DNA from: an uncultured Prevotella sp.
GTDB taxonomy: Bacteria > Bacteroidota > Bacteroidia > Bacteroidales > Bacteroidaceae
Length of the DNA: 64,000 bases
Direction: 5' to 3'
Assembly: GCA_905233165.1 (NCBI GenBank)
Contig: CAJODL010000001.1
Coordinates: forward strand, 62,001 to 126,000
Both the position numbers and the translations under genes were made by a program. Shown here piece by piece: positions 10,599 through 20,283 of this stretch. Numbering within the stretch: position 1 is the stretch's first letter; every line of letters begins with the position of its first letter. The notes beneath the pieces are model-generated. The model was not told where the DNA came from. It searched no databases and saw only the letters and a list, made by a program, of their open reading frames with translations.

Positions 10599-10682
10599 AT
10601 GTTCAAGGCCCTTGAACTTATGTTTAAGGCCCTTGAACTACTGTACACAGCCCTTGGACAGGTGTTTCAGGCCCTTGAACAT
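10599..10682. repeat. Array of four 21-bp imperfect palindromic repeats (consensus nTGTTCAAGGCCCTTGAACnn)
   Basis: ATGTTCAAGGCCCTTGAACTT / ATGTTTAAGGCCCTTGAACTA / CTGTACACAGCCCTTGGACAG / GTGTTTCAGGCCCTTGAACAT, exact 21-bp period. Confidence 0.95.
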
Positions 10683-10798
10683 AAAATTACCTTAAGGGAA
10701 AAAATTTTTTCCCCTCGATGAAAATGATTTTTTCCTTAAACAGAAAAAATGTCGGAACGTTAAATTTTTTCAAAAAAAGATGGTTTTTCGCGCGCACA

Positions 10799-10830
10799 TT
10801 TGTGTATTAGAGAAAAAAAGACTACTTTTG
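10799..10830 (+). promoter_or_regulatory. Bacteroidota-type promoter (TTTG-20 nt-TACTTTTG) for the GH43 gene
   Basis: TTTGtgtattagagaaaaaaagacTACTTTTG, 34 nt upstream of ATG 10865. Confidence 0.75.
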
Positions 10831-10864
10831 CGGCAAACTAACTATAAACGAAAAAAGAATAGTA

Positions 10865-13714
10865 ATGAAGAAAATCTTAATCGCTATGATGTGTCTGTGC
10901 TCAGTTGGGGCATCAGCACAAACAGCTCTGAAGAAAGCAGACCTGGAGGCATTGAATGCCGCCAAGAGTCAGCAGGAGGTCAGCATTCACGACCCTTCGA
11001 TAGTGTACAATGAAAGTGATAAGTATTACTATATCGTAGGTTCTCATATGGGACTTGGCAAGAGTAAGGACCTTGTTGACTGGCAAAGCATCGACAACGG
11101 AAAATGGGTTATTATGCCAAACTGGTGGGAGAATTATCAGGATGGCAGCTATCTCTTTAACACTACCTTCTGGGAGGCTTTCAAGTCGAACCCAACTCAT
11201 GAAGTAAAACTGGCAAATGGTAGCACTGGTACTTTGAAAAGCTTTAATGCGGGACACTACTGCTCAATATATGCCTCTAACGACTCTGCATGGATAAAAG
11301 GAGACATGTGGGCACCAGATGTTATATACAACAAGGAAATGGGAAAATGGTGCTTCTACCTTTCGCTGAATGGCGACAACTGGGCATCTGTCATAGTTCT
11401 TATGACTGGCAACAGCCCTGTGGGACCTTTTACATACGAGGCTCCTATCGTCTTTAGTGGCTTCAACAACTACTCCTACAGCGGAAAGAAAGTAAACTAC
11501 AAGGATACCGACCTGGAACTGGTATTGGGAAACCTGACTTCTCTGCCAGCAAGATATAATGTAGGCAAGAGCTGGGGCACATACTATCCTAACTGTATCG
11601 ACCCAAATGTCTTTTATGACGAAGATGGTGAACTGTGGCTCATCTATGGCTCCTGGTCAGGAGGTATCTACTCCCTGAAACTGGACAAGAACACAGGTCT
11701 CAGGGACTATACTGTTTCATATGGCGGAACAGGAACAAGCCCGAATACTGGCGATGATGCATACTTCGGCAAGAAGATTGCCGGCGGATACTATGTTTCA
11801 GGCGAGGGTCCTTATATCAGACATATCGGAGACTATTACTACCTCTTTATGAGTTATGGTGGATTTGCTCCTGATGGAGGTTACGAGATGCGAATATTCC
11901 GCTCTACCAGCCCTACAGGACCTTTCAGGGATGGCAACAACAACCTTGCTACCTACACATCATACGCAATGAACTATGGTTCAAAAGCTACTGACAACAG
12001 AGGTTTGAAACTCATTGGTGCCTACAACGAATGGGGCAACATGACAATAGGCGAGACAGCTCAGGGTCACAACTCTGCAATAGTAGGTGCTGACGGAGAG
12101 GCTTATGTGGTATTCCACACAAAGTTCCACGACGGAACAGCAGGCCACCAAGTGCGTGTTCATCGCTTGTATGTCAACGAAAAAGGTTGGCTCGTAACAA
12201 GCCCGTTCCGCTATACAGGAGCAGAGAACTCTGTTGCTGGCATCACTACAACAAAACAGGAGGAGATTGAGACAACACAGCCTTTCGATGCTGAACAGCT
12301 GGCAGGAGATTACCACCTCATGATACATCCTTACAGACTGAACAACACAAAGATGGATGAGACTTTGCAAATACCTGTAACACTTACTGCTGACGGAAAG
12401 ATAACAGGTGAGAAGACCGGTACCTGGGCTTATACACAAGACGGAAAATCTTATATCAAACTCGTCATTGGAGGTGTGACATACTATGGTGTAGTATGCC
12501 AGCAGGGAATCAATGGCGGATGCAAGAATGCTGTTTCCATCACAACAGTATCAAATAGTGGTGTGCCAGCATGGTTGTATAAAGAAGAGGCTCAAAGTGC
12601 TATTGCATCTAACTATACTGCTATTTCGGCTTATGTAGGAACAAAGGTCGGAGGAACAGTAGATGTTACAACAAGCGCTCCTGAGATGAAGGAAAATGCA
12701 ACTCTCGAATTTACTTCAAAGAATACTGATGTAGTAACCAATGATGGCAAGATTATTCCACAGGCAACAGACACAAAGGTAGCTATAACTCCATATACCA
12801 TCTCTTGTGGAGACTACTACTATAAATACTCCACCTTTATGGCTCAATACCTGAATGTAAAGGCTGGAGACGCAGAAAGCGGAGCTGTTGCACACTATGC
12901 TCTCAATGCTCTTGATAATACTAATGAGTATAACCCAGCAGAGCAGATGACAGCTCTCAATAGTGGAACTATCTCAAAACCAAGCGTTTACAACGATACT
13001 GAAAGAGGAAATGTGATAAAGCAAAACGCTGGTACATCAACATCAGCAAACAGCTATGTTCGCATGCCTAACCCACTCTACAACTCTTCTGCTGAAGGAT
13101 TTACAGTAAACTTCTGGGTTAAGCCTATATCAAGAAATACCTGGGGGGCTTACTTCTCATTCTTCGAGGGCGACAAGCCTTCTGCTACAGGAGGACGATT
13201 CTACCTTACCAACAATGCATACATTGGATATAATGGTGCAGCAGGATGGTTTGACATCAACAAAACTGATACTGTAACATATTACGACATTCCTGTAAAC
13301 GAGTGGTCTATGGTTACTATGACAGCTACATCAGCAGGAGTACAGTTCTATGTAAATGGTTATCCTCATTCTCCAAAGATATGGGCATCAGGCACAGGAG
13401 GTACAGAGAAAGAATTTGACTATGCAGGAATGATAGCAAATATCGACTCTTACCCATATATGTATCTTGGAACTGGCGCTTGGTGGGGCTCTGCAGCATG
13501 CTATCTCAGCGACCTGAGAGTTTACAACAAGGCTATGGGAAGCAGCGATATCCAGGCTCTGATAGCAAAGACAGAGAATCCGACAGGAATCAAGGAGTTC
13601 AAAGCTCCTGAGGTACAAAGCAACCTGAAGTCTGGCAAGTTTGTAGAGAACGGAAAGATTGTTATCTACAAAGAAGGCAAACGATATAACCTACAAGGTC
13701 AGAGGATAGATTAA
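10865..13714 (+). CDS. Glycoside hydrolase family 43 protein (arabinanase/arabinofuranosidase-like) with LamG/concanavalin-like domain and C-terminal tag
   Basis: 949 aa; five-blade GH43 features (HDPSIVYNESDKYYYIVGSH.G, MWAPDVIYN, IDPNVFYDEDGELWLIYGSW, GEGPYIRHIGDYYYLFMSYG); LamG-like AHYALNALD...GFTVNFWVKP; tag GKFVENGKIVIYKEGKRYNLQGQRID. Confidence 0.93.
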   Translation: MKKILIAMMCLCSVGASAQTALKKADLEALNAAKSQQEVSIHDPSIVYNESDKYYYIVGSHMGLGKSKDLVDWQSIDNGKWVIMPNWWENYQDGSYLFNTTFWEAFKSNPTHEVKLANGSTGTLKSFNAGHYCSIYASNDSAWIKGDMWAPDVIYNKEMGKWCFYLSLNGDNWASVIVLMTGNSPVGPFTYEAPIVFSGFNNYSYSGKKVNYKDTDLELVLGNLTSLPARYNVGKSWGTYYPNCIDPNVFYDEDGELWLIYGSWSGGIYSLKLDKNTGLRDYTVSYGGTGTSPNTGDDAYFGKKIAGGYYVSGEGPYIRHIGDYYYLFMSYGGFAPDGGYEMRIFRSTSPTGPFRDGNNNLATYTSYAMNYGSKATDNRGLKLIGAYNEWGNMTIGETAQGHNSAIVGADGEAYVVFHTKFHDGTAGHQVRVHRLYVNEKGWLVTSPFRYTGAENSVAGITTTKQEEIETTQPFDAEQLAGDYHLMIHPYRLNNTKMDETLQIPVTLTADGKITGEKTGTWAYTQDGKSYIKLVIGGVTYYGVVCQQGINGGCKNAVSITTVSNSGVPAWLYKEEAQSAIASNYTAISAYVGTKVGGTVDVTTSAPEMKENATLEFTSKNTDVVTNDGKIIPQATDTKVAITPYTISCGDYYYKYSTFMAQYLNVKAGDAESGAVAHYALNALDNTNEYNPAEQMTALNSGTISKPSVYNDTERGNVIKQNAGTSTSANSYVRMPNPLYNSSAEGFTVNFWVKPISRNTWGAYFSFFEGDKPSATGGRFYLTNNAYIGYNGAAGWFDINKTDTVTYYDIPVNEWSMVTMTATSAGVQFYVNGYPHSPKIWASGTGGTEKEFDYAGMIANIDSYPYMYLGTGAWWGSAACYLSDLRVYNKAMGSSDIQALIAKTENPTGIKEFKAPEVQSNLKSGKFVENGKIVIYKEGKRYNLQGQRID

Positions 13715-13735
13715 GAATCCTCTGAATACCAAACA

Positions 13736-13767
13736 AATAAGGCGACTCAAAACTGAGCCGCCTTATT
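13736..13767. terminator. Bidirectional rho-independent terminator between convergent genes
   Basis: AATAAGGCGaCTCA-aaac-TGAGcCGCCTTATT, 14-bp stem with one mismatch. Confidence 0.88.
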
Positions 13768-13786
13768 TTATATCCTATTACATTTT

Positions 13787-16700
13787 TTACTTTATCTCCT
13801 GTCCGGAAGAACTATACTTCTTTCCATCTTTATAGATAACTATCTTACCATCCTCAAGGAACTTACCCTTTTGTGTTTTCTCCTGAATATTACCGCTTGT
13901 CTCCTTTATACCAGTAACATTATTCAGTTCCTTCCATAAAGGTAACTCATCTTCGCTGATGATAATAAACATCTGCTTTGTAGCACTATCAGCATAATCA
14001 AAGGTGGCAATCGGGAATGTACCATATTCCTTTCCAGCAGCAGGAGCAGCAATGCTCATAGCCTTGAAGTTTCCTAATGATGGAGCCCAGGTGAACCAAT
14101 ATCCATGAGTCTTTATCTCGCCTTTCGAGGTAGAATAAGTAACATCACGGCGATCTGGCATCAGTTGGAAGTTATAGTCATCAGGCTTTGATGCAGGAGA
14201 AATACCCGTTGACATCGCAGAAGCTGTTGCACTACTTGACTGATTAGTAAGATAACGTTCATACTTCACATTCTTGAAGCGATAATATCCCTGCTTTGGA
14301 AGATATTCTATGTACCAAGCAGCAGAATCGCCTACCCATGTAGCATCTGTAGAAAGCACATCCTTCCATCCAAGAGAGTAGAAGATAGAGTTCTTGTACA
14401 TACACATCAAACTGGTTCCGAAACCGCCTTCTGCATCCTTACACATAATGTAATACTTCTTGTTATCATCGAAGTTGAAGGTATATCCAGCAATACCATT
14501 ATGTTGTGTAGTATTATAGCTTGAAGAGGTTGGGTCAAGACCATCTATGAACATTCCATAAAGCAAAGCAGAACCGCCAGCATACTGAAGTTCTATATGT
14601 CTATCCTTATCTGCACCATTGATGAGCCAGTCATAAGTAGCATTCTGTCCCCAGGCATGAGTTCCATCACCTACCCAAACCTTGTTGCCATCAGCATAAT
14701 CTACCTTTGTATATTCATTCTCAAGGAAGTGGTATATCTTGTTTGCCTCTCTTCCATACCAATACCAAGAGTGAACATTAGTATCCCAATAGCGTTCCTG
14801 GGTTCCCACACCTACTCCGTGTCCTGTTTCATGCAGAACAGTTCCTATTGCCTGATTGGCAGCATTCTGGGAAATACGCATCCAGCCTCCATAACTACAG
14901 TCAGCAGTTCCACCACCAGCGCCAGCTCCTGGTACATAGTGTCCGCTAAGATGGAATCCCATTACTCCTGTCCACTCATTGAAGTAGTCAATTGTCTGCT
15001 TTATAGCTGTACGACATCTGTCATTTGTTGCAGCATCAGGACCTGCTTCATCCCAAGACCAGGTACAATTACCAGCAGGATGGGTAACAACTTTAACCTC
15101 ATCACCATACGCCACCTGGTATGTATTATTCATAATGTACGGGCGCATGTAATATACTGTAGCAGGAGCCAGTCCCTCTGCCACAAGGATGTAACCATTA
15201 AGGCTCCAAGTCTTTGTAGAACGATTATCTGTAACAACAGGATTATGCTCTGTACTCCAGCAGACACCTCTTTCAAGGATATTGCTGCCAGCAAAGGTTG
15301 CTCTAAGCATAGCTTTAGTAGCACCACCAACGAAATCTGGATTTGTGTATGTTACTGCAGGAGCCACACCTGTTCCTTCTGTAGCATTCGCAATATTGAA
15401 TGCCAGTTCTGCATTATCCAGTTTCACGATTTCTGCTGAAAGCTCTGCAGAAGAAGCCTGATCATTCTGGCTTAAAAGGATAGCCTCATCAATAACAGCT
15501 TTAAATTCTGCTGCCCCATTCTTGCTTTCATCATAAATCTGTTGAGACTTCGCTATCTTATCTGCAAGAGCCTGATACTCTGCTATGCTGGCATTAGCAA
15601 CCTCAACAGCTTTTTGCAGCAGAATGGTAACATTTGCATCATAAGGTTTTGTCTTTGAGGTTATTTCCTTTGCAGAACTGATAGCATTATTCAGGCCATT
15701 CTTTGCAGAAGCACTCATCATGCTTGACAGCAGACCCTCTGCATTTGTCACAATACGAGAAAGTTCCTCTATAAGAGCACTATCATCAACATATCCTATC
15801 TGATAGATACGGAAGTTATCAAAAGCTAACCAGTTTCCTGTGGCACCTTCAGCTCTAACACCAATATTTGCTGTACCAGTAATAACAGTAAAGTCAACAC
15901 TATAGTCATCTGGAGTGTATATTGGAGTCTGCTTATCACCTGCAAAAACAAACATACCTGTATTTTGTGTTGACAGAGAGGCCTGACTTAAGTTCTGAGC
16001 TCCAACTGTAAGGCGATATATACCATTCGGAAGACTTACCTGTTGTGAAACAGAAGCATCACCAGCTGCGCCTGGCTTCTCAACCCATTTTTCTACATAA
16101 ATCTTTCCTTTCTTCTTTGAGAATTCAGAATTGCCCTGAGTCTTTAAATCGCTTACTATCCAGCCATTAGTATTATCCTCGAAGCTGGGGTTTGTAATAT
16201 AAAATACCTCGTAGGGATTTTCAGGCGAGATATTCTCCTCACGATATTTGGCTATCGCCTCAGTAAGAACACCTTTCTGCTCAAAGACCACATCAGGAGT
16301 AGCTGAGGCATTATCATATACCCGCTGAGCCACATCAATAGCAGCTTTCAATACAGAAGCATTATTACCACTACCATCACCATAGTATTGATTTGCAGAA
16401 GAAATTACATCTAACAATTGTGCTTTAAGTTCGCCAATTAAGTCAATATCTGTTGCTGTAAGTTTCAGGTAATCAATAACAAGGTTTGCGCTATTTCCAG
16501 AACCACCATCTCCTGCCTTATATCCTATACGAATATTGCCTGTCGTCTTCGCATTGAGGGTAAATGATATCTGATCTACTGTCCAAGCTCTGCTTGGATA
16601 ACTGGAAACGGAAGAACTTATTGTCGTTCCAGAATTAGGAATCCAGGCAAGCATTGACTTACCAGCAGATGCTGTAAAGCCGTTATATGTTGGGACAGTA

Positions 16701-17068
16701 AGGGTATAACTTCCTGCAGGCAATGTTACTGTTTGGGTATAATAAAAATCCTGTGTCCAACCAGTAGAGAGAGCTAAACCTCCACCTGCTTCACCATCAT
16801 AGCCAACAGAAGGAACTGTTCCATTATTAAAAGTACCAGCAAAACCAAATTCATAGATACCAGTAATAGTGTAATCAATGGTAAAACCTTGAGTCCAACC
16901 AGGGATTTCAAGAATTTCCTGTGCCACAGACTTTGTTTGACCAGCCTTATAATCGTAATTGCTGTCAAAGGCATAGTTCGTCAAAAAGTACTTTGTTACA
17001 TCTGTCTGCGCAACTGTCCACGTCAACATTGATGCTAATGCGAACAAAGTTAATAGTAATCTTTTCAT
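13787..17068 (-). CDS. Secreted putative zinc metallopeptidase (HETGH motif) with N-terminal CBM-like modules, Fn3-like domain and C-terminal tag
   Basis: 1093 aa; signal peptide; IGTVLHETGHGVGVGTQERYWD; Fn3-like segment (RGVCWSTEHNPVVTDN...LAPATVYYMRPYI); tag GKFLEDGKIVIYKDGKKYSSSGQEIK. Confidence 0.75.
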   Translation of the reverse strand: MKRLLLTLFALASMLTWTVAQTDVTKYFLTNYAFDSNYDYKAGQTKSVAQEILEIPGWTQGFTIDYTITGIYEFGFAGTFNNGTVPSVGYDGEAGGGLALSTGWTQDFYYTQTVTLPAGSYTLTVPTYNGFTASAGKSMLAWIPNSGTTISSSVSSYPSRAWTVDQISFTLNAKTTGNIRIGYKAGDGGSGNSANLVIDYLKLTATDIDLIGELKAQLLDVISSANQYYGDGSGNNASVLKAAIDVAQRVYDNASATPDVVFEQKGVLTEAIAKYREENISPENPYEVFYITNPSFEDNTNGWIVSDLKTQGNSEFSKKKGKIYVEKWVEKPGAAGDASVSQQVSLPNGIYRLTVGAQNLSQASLSTQNTGMFVFAGDKQTPIYTPDDYSVDFTVITGTANIGVRAEGATGNWLAFDNFRIYQIGYVDDSALIEELSRIVTNAEGLLSSMMSASAKNGLNNAISSAKEITSKTKPYDANVTILLQKAVEVANASIAEYQALADKIAKSQQIYDESKNGAAEFKAVIDEAILLSQNDQASSAELSAEIVKLDNAELAFNIANATEGTGVAPAVTYTNPDFVGGATKAMLRATFAGSNILERGVCWSTEHNPVVTDNRSTKTWSLNGYILVAEGLAPATVYYMRPYIMNNTYQVAYGDEVKVVTHPAGNCTWSWDEAGPDAATNDRCRTAIKQTIDYFNEWTGVMGFHLSGHYVPGAGAGGGTADCSYGGWMRISQNAANQAIGTVLHETGHGVGVGTQERYWDTNVHSWYWYGREANKIYHFLENEYTKVDYADGNKVWVGDGTHAWGQNATYDWLINGADKDRHIELQYAGGSALLYGMFIDGLDPTSSSYNTTQHNGIAGYTFNFDDNKKYYIMCKDAEGGFGTSLMCMYKNSIFYSLGWKDVLSTDATWVGDSAAWYIEYLPKQGYYRFKNVKYERYLTNQSSSATASAMSTGISPASKPDDYNFQLMPDRRDVTYSTSKGEIKTHGYWFTWAPSLGNFKAMSIAAPAAGKEYGTFPIATFDYADSATKQMFIIISEDELPLWKELNNVTGIKETSGNIQEKTQKGKFLEDGKIVIYKDGKKYSSSGQEIK

Positions 17069-17121
17069 AACTCTTCGCTTTTGTTTAATTTTAATAGATA
17101 ATTAGGTTGATGTTTTCTATT

Positions 17122-18564
17122 CTATTTTATGTTATCAACAAACTGAAATAGGCGATTCCATCGAATTCCTTCAAAGCCTGTACGATCAGGGTCGCTGGAC
17201 CACCAAATAAGGATTGGCTTACCTACGATATGGTCTTCAGGAACGAAGCCCCAATAACGAGAATCAGCAGAATTATGGCGATTATCGCCTTGCATCCAGT
17301 AGTAGTCCATCTTGAAAGTATATTCTTTCGCCTCATTGCCATTGATGAGAATCTTTCCATCCTCAGTTACCTGAAGATCATTGCCTTCATAAACACGAAT
17401 AGGACGCTCATAGATAGGGAGATTCTCAAGTGTCAACTTAATAGATTTACCCTTCTGAGGTATCCAAACAGGTCCGTAATTATCACGAGTCCATCCATAT
17501 CGTGCATTAAGAGGATATATGTCACCAACAATTCTATCATTATTGATACGTATTGATGCTACAATATCTTTTCGAGCCTTAAGCTTCTTGTATGCCATTT
17601 GTGTCAAAGGCATACACCCCTGTTGATTAAGTTGTACCAAGTCTTCCTGAGAAATACCAAGTTCCTTTATAAGGTCCTCTGGTATCATCTCCTTCAACTT
17701 TATATAATATGTATACTGTACATTGTCTGGCTCCTTATTAGGTTTTCCATCCAAATATACAATACGATTCTTTATCTGAAGAGTTTGTCCTGGAAGTCCT
17801 ACACATCGCTTTACATAGTTTTCACGACGATCTGCTGGACGAGCTATCAGTTTACCATATTCATTCGGATTATTCAGAATATATTGCCTTCCTGCAGCAT
17901 ACGCCATACGATAGTACTGACGTAATAGCATTGGTGACAGAGAATCTAAGTTAGCCTCTACCCCACTCTCGTGAAGAATCTGCTGTCCATAGGCATAAAC
18001 CATCTGATAGTAATCATTGGGCTGCCAACGTGGTTCTGAAACAACGGTATCTCCTGCTGGATAGTTGAATACTACAATATCATTAAGCTTTACCTTTCCA
18101 AAGCCAGGAGCACGACGATAGTCCCATTGAGGCCACTCTATATAACTTTTTATTTCGCCTACAGGCAATGTGTGTTGTGTCAAAGGCATTGTCAATGGAG
18201 TCTGTGGAATACGAGGACCGTAACTAACCTTTGATACAAACAGATAGTCTCCTGTCAACAACGATTTCTCAAGAGAACTGGAAGGGATGACATAGTTCTG
18301 GAAGAAAAACAGGTTAATGAAATATACAGCTACAAGAGCAAAGACGATAGCATCCACCCATGACATTATCATTCTCATGGGATTATCAAGGTCTTTCCAC
18401 CAATCCCATCTGATTTTCTTGCTTATATATGCATCATATATAAATGGTATAACAACGAGTCCCAAAAGACTCTTCAGCCACCACAGGAACAAGAGATAAA
18501 GCACAAGGACTACTACGAATTTCGTCCATTGCAACTTCATATTTACTTTAGTCTTTACTTTCAT
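17122..18564 (-). CDS. lepB: Signal peptidase I
   Basis: 480 aa; NYVIPSSSLEKSLLTGDYLFVSK, RRENYVKRCVGLPGQ, GDNRHNSADSRYWGFVPEDHIVGK. Confidence 0.96.
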   Translation of the reverse strand: MKVKTKVNMKLQWTKFVVVLVLYLLFLWWLKSLLGLVVIPFIYDAYISKKIRWDWWKDLDNPMRMIMSWVDAIVFALVAVYFINLFFFQNYVIPSSSLEKSLLTGDYLFVSKVSYGPRIPQTPLTMPLTQHTLPVGEIKSYIEWPQWDYRRAPGFGKVKLNDIVVFNYPAGDTVVSEPRWQPNDYYQMVYAYGQQILHESGVEANLDSLSPMLLRQYYRMAYAAGRQYILNNPNEYGKLIARPADRRENYVKRCVGLPGQTLQIKNRIVYLDGKPNKEPDNVQYTYYIKLKEMIPEDLIKELGISQEDLVQLNQQGCMPLTQMAYKKLKARKDIVASIRINNDRIVGDIYPLNARYGWTRDNYGPVWIPQKGKSIKLTLENLPIYERPIRVYEGNDLQVTEDGKILINGNEAKEYTFKMDYYWMQGDNRHNSADSRYWGFVPEDHIVGKPILIWWSSDPDRTGFEGIRWNRLFQFVDNIK

Positions 18565-18567
18565 CTA

Positions 18568-19284
18568 TCAGAATTTGAACATGTCATCAATAGTAAGCAG
18601 TCCTGTGTGTTCTGCAGTATATTCTGCAGCAAGAACAGCTCCGAGAGCAAAACCCTGGCGGGAATGTGCATCATGTGTTATGGTGATAACATCAGCAGGT
18701 GAGTCATAGCTGATGCTATGTATTCCAGGAACCTCTCCACGACGTATATCATCAATGCGAAGGACATCCTGCGATGTCTCATGCAGAGCCCATCTCTTCT
18801 TGCGATCAAGGCGCTCAACAATCTGTTCAGCAAGAGTTATAGCAGTACCAGAGGGAGCATCCAACTTATGAACATGATGTGTCTCCACCATATTTACGTC
18901 ATACTGAGGGAAACCATTCATTATCTTCGCCAAATACTTGTTTACAGCAGAGAAAATGGCTACTCCAACACTGAAATTACTTGCCCAGAACAACGTCTTT
19001 CCACCTTCAGAACAAGCCTTTCGAACATCATCACCATGATCCTTAAGCCACGCTGTTGTTCCACTTACTACCTTTACTCCTGCAGCCCAAGCTTTCAGGT
19101 AATTACCATAAGCGACAGCAGGATTTGTAAACTCTATTGCTACATCAGCAGAAGCGAAAGCAGGGCTTTCAAAATCCTGTTGGTTGTCAATATCTATAAT
19201 ACTAACTATCTCATGGCCTCGAGAAAGAGCAATCTGCTCTATCATCTTGCCCATCTTGCCATATCCTATTAATGCTATTTTCAT
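18568..19284 (-). CDS. dapB: 4-hydroxy-tetrahydrodipicolinate reductase
   Basis: 238 aa; GYGKMGKMIE, SGTTAWL, ASNFSVGVAIF, ETHHVHKLDAPSGTA. Confidence 0.96.
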   Translation of the reverse strand: MKIALIGYGKMGKMIEQIALSRGHEIVSIIDIDNQQDFESPAFASADVAIEFTNPAVAYGNYLKAWAAGVKVVSGTTAWLKDHGDDVRKACSEGGKTLFWASNFSVGVAIFSAVNKYLAKIMNGFPQYDVNMVETHHVHKLDAPSGTAITLAEQIVERLDRKKRWALHETSQDVLRIDDIRRGEVPGIHSISYDSPADVITITHDAHSRQGFALGAVLAAEYTAEHTGLLTIDDMFKF

Positions 19285-19296
19285 ATTTGACTTAAA

Positions 19297-20283
19297 TTAT
19301 ATTGCTTCTTTTTCAGAATATGCAGCCGCCTCAGCTGCTGCTATTATTTCTTCACGACTTAATTCTCGTGCTGACAAATCATCAAGAGACAATTCGTCAA
19401 TTGCTTGCTCTGTTGCAGTTACCTTCAAAGAGGATTCCAATTCTACTGCCACTTCTTTCCCTTTCTCTGTTTCTGTTTCTCCTTCTTGTTGTTCAGACGG
19501 CACGACGATAATCTTATCAACAAAAGTCTTGTCTGCCCTCAACTTGTTTATTGTCTTTTCACTTGCCGCCTGCTGAGCTTCCTTCTTGGAATATCCCTCA
19601 CCATCAAGGCAGACAACACCATTGAGTACTACAGCATAAACAAATATCGGCGACCCATTTTCGTCTTGTGACTGAGAAACCATTCTATACTCTAACTGCA
19701 CCTTATTCTTCTGAGACCATTCAAGTAATTTAGACTTGAAGTTCATCTCTTTATAAGCAATCTTGTCGGCATTAAGATATTCTCCCATAACACGTTTATT
19801 CCAAAATGTCATGCAAGCATCATATCCACGATCAAGATAAAGAGCCCCTACAAGAGCCTCAAAGGCATTTCCACCAATATAACTGTTATGTTGTATGGAG
19901 CGACCACTTGCCATAATGAGTCTTGTAATTCCCATCTGCTGTGCCAAGCGTCCGAGGGTTTCTCGCTGCACCAGTTTTGAACGTGTATTGGTAAGAAAGC
20001 CCTCCGGCTTTCCTGTATAACGTCTATATACAAGGTCTCCGACTACTGCATCAAGTATTGCGTCACCCAAGAATTCCAATCGCTCATTGCTAACACGCTT
20101 TCCAAGACGCTTTGTCTTAGGATTGAAGTCACGATGACCCAAACTCTTGTGCATCAAGGCTACCTTATAATATTGTATCTTTCTTGGCCAAACACCAAGA
20201 ATCTTATATAAAGCAGCATAAAGTTCCTTTTCCTTACGAGGCAGAAAAAGGAACTTTATACTATTAATTATCTTAGCCAGCAT
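19297..20283 (-). CDS. rnc: Ribonuclease III with extended acidic C-terminal tail
   Basis: 328 aa; NERLEFLGDAILDAVVGDLVY, dsRBD (FVYAVVLNGVVCLDGEGYSKKEAQQAASEKTINKL) followed by a Glu/Ala-rich tail. Confidence 0.95.
   Translation of the reverse strand: MLAKIINSIKFLFLPRKEKELYAALYKILGVWPRKIQYYKVALMHKSLGHRDFNPKTKRLGKRVSNERLEFLGDAILDAVVGDLVYRRYTGKPEGFLTNTRSKLVQRETLGRLAQQMGITRLIMASGRSIQHNSYIGGNAFEALVGALYLDRGYDACMTFWNKRVMGEYLNADKIAYKEMNFKSKLLEWSQKNKVQLEYRMVSQSQDENGSPIFVYAVVLNGVVCLDGEGYSKKEAQQAASEKTINKLRADKTFVDKIIVVPSEQQEGETETEKGKEVAVELESSLKVTATEQAIDELSLDDLSARELSREEIIAAAEAAAYSEKEAI

Noticed and set aside
10599-10682. 21-bp array as a CRISPR
   Set aside because: Units are contiguous with no unique spacers, only 21 bp long, and no cas genes lie in the window.
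14597-15439. 280-aa ORF on + strand
   Set aside because: Antisense shadow of the 1093-aa protein gene; composition typical of reverse-frame translation.
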